Positions 60,191 to 64,000 of a stretch of DNA of 64,000 nt are shown piece after piece (the stretch's first letter is position 1; every line of letters begins with the position of its first letter). The notes under the pieces are model-generated. The model had not been told where the DNA came from and made no database searches. It worked only from the letters and a program-made list of their open reading frames with translations. This DNA comes from Aphrophora alni (lineage: Eukaryota; Arthropoda; Insecta; Hemiptera; Aphrophoridae). The position numbers were made by a program, and so were the translations under genes. The stretch spans positions 28,291,949 to 28,355,948 of the forward strand of contig OY740774.1 in the NCBI GenBank assembly GCA_963513935.1, read 5' to 3'.

Positions 60191-63100
60191 CTATAGTAAA
60201 AATATAGATAAAATAAGTTTGATTTAAAAAAAAAACGCATTTTATTAAAAATTCAAAATATACACCTCCAAAATACAAGCAATACAATTTATTTTAAGTA
60301 CTATTAGTATTACGATATAAAAACCAGTTCTATTGTATAGGTCGCAAGTGTCTTTAAAATATAAAGATGTTCAGTCCAAATTTTAAAAAAAATGTTTTGT
60401 AAATGGTAGAAGATTTTTGAGTTTTATTTTCGACATTGTTTTGAAGTAAAGAGTCGGTCCTAAATGTGTTCACTTGCTTTGTATTTGAAATTTTAGAGTT
60501 AACAAAAATTTTCAGATGTCTTACAAGTTAGTGGTTTTGGATGGATAATGGATTGTTTATGTGGGAAAAACTAGCTGAGAAGATCTGTAACGGAGAGGGG
60601 ACTTGCAGGCGGTATATAAAAAACATTTTATTGGTTTTAAAATTTACAACTAAAAGCGATGTTACCTATAATTCCTACGCTCAGTTATGAGCAACAATAA
60701 ATACTAGTAACAGCTCCCGATAACGATTTCCCTTACCATTATCTCGTACTAATGTGCGGTTAAATCAGGTTACTCTGCCTAATGTTCATCCTTAAATCAT
60801 AGTTTTCTCCCAACCAAATGGATCGTGTGAACGTGTCTGTCGGTGTAATAACTGTCTGGAAGAGTTCCAGGAAAATAATCCAGACCTTTCTTAAAGTTAA
60901 AGGATGAGCTATGGTTTGAGATTATCCAGTTCTGTATTTAGTGGGTTTTCAGTTAAACTACATCTAACAAGAATTATTGAAGCGGCTATATTTTGTATTA
61001 GAAAAAATTGGGTAAGGTAGTCCAAAATAGTTGTATATAATGTTATATATAGTTAAGTGTAACGGAAAATCTAATGTAATTTTTTATTCTTGTCCTATTT
61101 ATGGTTTACGTGCAATTAGGGACAGGGCTGAGAACAAACTCTACTCCACCCTTGAAGTTTACAGAGGAATTAAAAATATATACCTAACCCTGAAATAATA
61201 CTGTTTCTTTTCCTTCTAGATTTAATTGGAAATAATCCTCATAATATGTCCAAACTATAAGGAAAATTTCTGATTCAAACTACAGTTTTATGAAAAAACC
61301 TATGTCAGCAGTTTATATTTTTTTAGGTCAAGAAAATCTTTCAAATAAATCTAAACTAGGCCCTACTGGGTTTTATAGACACCCTTAATTTTATTTCAAA
61401 ATAAATTTGATAGTGAAAGTGAAACGGCCAAATATGGAAACTAACTAATAATATAGCTAGTGTATTACAATGTTATGTGAGGAAAGTTGAGGAACACTTA
61501 AAGAAAGTGAATACCAAACGCAGGGAACAGTAAATAAAATCATAGCCTTTGTAAAGAATAACGTATAAGCAGTTTTGATGAACTTGGTTTCTTCTTTAAT
61601 TTTGAATAACAAAGCATTGAAATCTGCCATGGGAAATTGAAATTTTGAATTATATTTTATTTAGAGTTTAGTTTAAGGTCCTATAGTTCATTAAAAAAAA
61701 AGTTTGGTTAACCTTATTTTTGTACATGTAGAAATATAAATTGTACACTTTTATAAAAGCTTTTTTGAACCGCTGAGAGTTCATTTTTAAGGATTAGAAT
61801 CTTGTATATTAAATTATGTCCGAAAATATTCCTTCTCTTTTTTAACATATTTATAATTTTAAAAGGAGATTAGATTTTGTCCAAATTTGGTAAACCATTT
61901 TATGCATACTTTTACCAGTATAACAAAATATGAGACTTTTATTTTGTACATTTTGAAGGTTTAATATATTTATTGTCAAATGACCTATTTAATGATGAAC
62001 ATGACGATCTCATTATTTTTATTATAGATCAAAGGAGAAGCAAATTACCGATAGACGTGTATTTTCAAGTAATTTACACCTAAACATTTATTATACCTAG
62101 TTATTTTTGGATGAATAGAATGGCACACGAATAAAGGAAGGGTTGTACTTGAAGGAAAAAGTTTAAAGAATGCAAAAGTATTCAAACGAAATCATTATAG
62201 GACTTAAGTTTCATGTGTTTGAAGAAACTTCTTTTATTCCTTTACATAAATATTTTTTACTTACTTATAATTTGTATTTGTTTGGCCAAAGATTGAACCT
62301 ATTACACCATGCAATTATTGTAAATACATTAACACAATCTGTATAAATATAATGTCGATGAATGAAAGTCGTTGTTTCATTGGTGGAAGGTTCGTTTGAT
62401 TCTGTAAATTGTTGATGTTCCTAGAGCGAAATTTGGAAATCGTATTAAATACTTTATGCTATTTTAACATCAGCATGAAGCTACACAGACGACAGAATAT
62501 CGTAAAAAACAAAAATATTTTTGGTCAGAAAACCTGAAGTATATTTCTGCGACTTAAACTTTGTGTGTCCCATTTTTGTGTTGAGGAAAATTGTGTACTA
62601 AATTCAGTAAAACCGTCAGTTATTATGCAATGTTTATTATCTTTTTTATAGTATTGAATCCCTCATTTATACTTTTCTTTTCATTTGAGCAGAAAATATA
62701 CTCCTAAGGAAACCTCGATATATTTATGTCTGTTTTTCTGGTAATGATTTTAAATGAAGGCTACGAAGAATTGCATTAACAGATGAAATACAGTGAAGCG
62801 TTTTAAATAAAACCCTTCAGAGAAACCCGTTTTTTCAGAGATTATTTACAAAAGAATCCCACTGAGTGGATCCGGTAAGACATCAATACCGATGCAAAAA
62901 TTTCTTTTTGGAATTCTAAAACTTTTCAAACATTTGTTTTTATATTAATTCGTTGGACATATTGGAGTTGGACAGGTACTTTTCGTTATACCCCTCACTT
63001 TTTTCGGCTTTTTTGCGTTTCAAATTTCGCGAAATGTAATGGAATATGATAATTGATCAACATTATGATGGAGAAACATATTTTTGCGGAAAAAAAATTC

Positions 63101-63210
63101 AGTAACCCCACTTTTATTAATTATAAACTTAATTAGAAATTCCATGAGATTAGTCAAATGTGATTCAATATTCGAATAGCCAAATACACCAATAAAACCA
63201 GATAATACAC
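60191..63210. other. No gene recognised
   Basis: AT-rich for 3 kb, no supported gene, RNA or family apart from an ACACAGACGACAGAATATCG motif near 62484. Confidence 0.4.
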
Positions 63211-63225
63211 CCTAACCTAACCTAA
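63211..63225. repeat. (CCTAA)3, telomere-like
   Basis: Three exact copies of CCTAA, followed by CC. This is the complement of the arthropod telomere unit TTAGG. At this length it may be chance. Confidence 0.6.
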
Positions 63226-63291
63226 CCAAAGAATCCTAAATAAACTTGTTCATTTTTTTATTGGTTCCTACTTCTTGGATTGTAAAATTAT

Positions 63292-63392
63292 TAATATTTG
63301 TATTATATACTAACTTCGACAATGACAGTGTGATGTCGAAACTGCAGTGATATCTGAAAATGAGTGATTGTTAGTATGTAATACAAATATTA
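63292..63392. repeat. Short inverted repeat, 23-bp arms
   Basis: The left arm 63292-63314 (TAATATTTGTATTATATACT...) and right arm 63370-63392 differ at one position. The 55-nt centre contains GACAGTGTGATGTC-GAAAC-TGCAGT, that is, a stem-loop followed by GAAAC and a self-complementary ACTGCAGT. This looks like the second half of a hammerhead, but the CUGANGA core is not intact. Confidence 0.7.
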
Positions 63393-64000
63393 CTAAACAA
63401 ACTATTGAGTACTTTAACAACATCAAAATGTAAAAGACATATTATTGTAAATCAAATTCACTTATATTTTTATCATTATCAATTGAAATCACAATGAAGA
63501 CCTAACATTAAATTAAGTTATTGTGTTATTTGGTTATTGAGTTATTTAGTTATTGGATTACTTTTAAGTTATTTCATGTAAGTTTTAAGTGTAAATAATT
63601 GGAACAGAAAAAATGAAAAAAATTAGGGTCATTGGGTTTTTTTTGTCTGAAAAAATACGTTTCTACATCAAATTTTGGTCAATTATATCCCAATACATTT
63701 CACAAAATTTGAAGCAAAAAAGGGGGGTGTAGGGATATAACGAAAAAGAACCGTTTGACACAAATTGGAGTTTTTCAACTCAAAACATTAACGACGGTCT
63801 TTGAACAATCTTTTTGATTATGCTTTACTGAAAAGAAAAGAAAAAAAAACTTAGTTGAAATTAAAAGCGAAAAATTTATCGAAAAATATGTCCATTAGTT
63901 TTTAAGGAATGTAGTCTTAAAACAATAACTTTTACGAATAATGTCTATTTGTAAATAAAGACTAACAGATCAAGCCGTTCTCAGAATAAGCAACAGGCTC
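63393..64000. other. No feature recognised
   Basis: AT-rich end of the window without a named feature. Confidence 0.4.

Noticed and set aside
63211..63225. Interstitial telomere sequence
   Set aside because: Only three CCTAA units; too short to claim a fusion point or telomere insertion. Kept only as a small repeat.

Overview
The window is AT-rich eukaryotic DNA and looks like an arthropod, most likely insect, gene desert or very long intron. The evidence is mixed: long AT, CT and poly-A microsatellites; degenerate mariner, RTE-like, Jockey/R1-like and Penelope-like element fragments; a (CCTAA)3 run matching the arthropod telomere unit; and no bacterial-style gene organisation. I found no host protein-coding gene I can support with confidence. 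The open frames are short, low-complexity, inside tandem repeats, or antisense to decayed transposon sequence. Two weak host signals are a polypyrimidine-CAG|GTAAGC site near 29741, which resembles an insect recursive splice site, and a possible exon after a good splice acceptor near 34573.

Layout. 0-10 kb: a 1.4-kb element with long terminal inverted repeats (350-1781), a non-LTR RNase H remnant (1840-2460, minus), a tRNA-like SINE head (3641-3702), an RTE-like reverse transcriptase 3' part (4500-5360, minus), two small tandem repeats, and the first copy of an abundant SINE-like family (family A). 10-30 kb: further family A copies, a second interspersed family (family B), a third (family C), a fold-back element with two hammerhead-ribozyme-like cores (11895-12099), long poly-A and (CT)n tracts, and a frameshifted mariner transposase pseudogene (25310-26170, minus). 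29-38 kb: a second fold-back holding a complete-looking minimal hammerhead ribozyme (29914-29956, minus), another fold-back, family B copies, a 1.5-kb minisatellite of 90-bp monomers organised as 180-bp dimers (36257-37775), and, running straight out of its last monomer, the GIY-YIG endonuclease end of a Penelope-like element (37751-38090). 38-64 kb: a second mariner fragment (41750-42200, minus), more family A, an RTE-like C-terminus (50240-50605, plus), a fold-back (55256-55598), large AT/GT microsatellites, a diverged segmental duplication (58930-60190) and a small inverted repeat (63292-63392).

The most notable material is the group of fold-back elements carrying hammerhead cores with tiny self-complementary stem III, a form known from Penelope-like elements, together with a minisatellite that may have been seeded from a Penelope endonuclease region. 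Family assignments come from reading motifs by eye; no database search was run.
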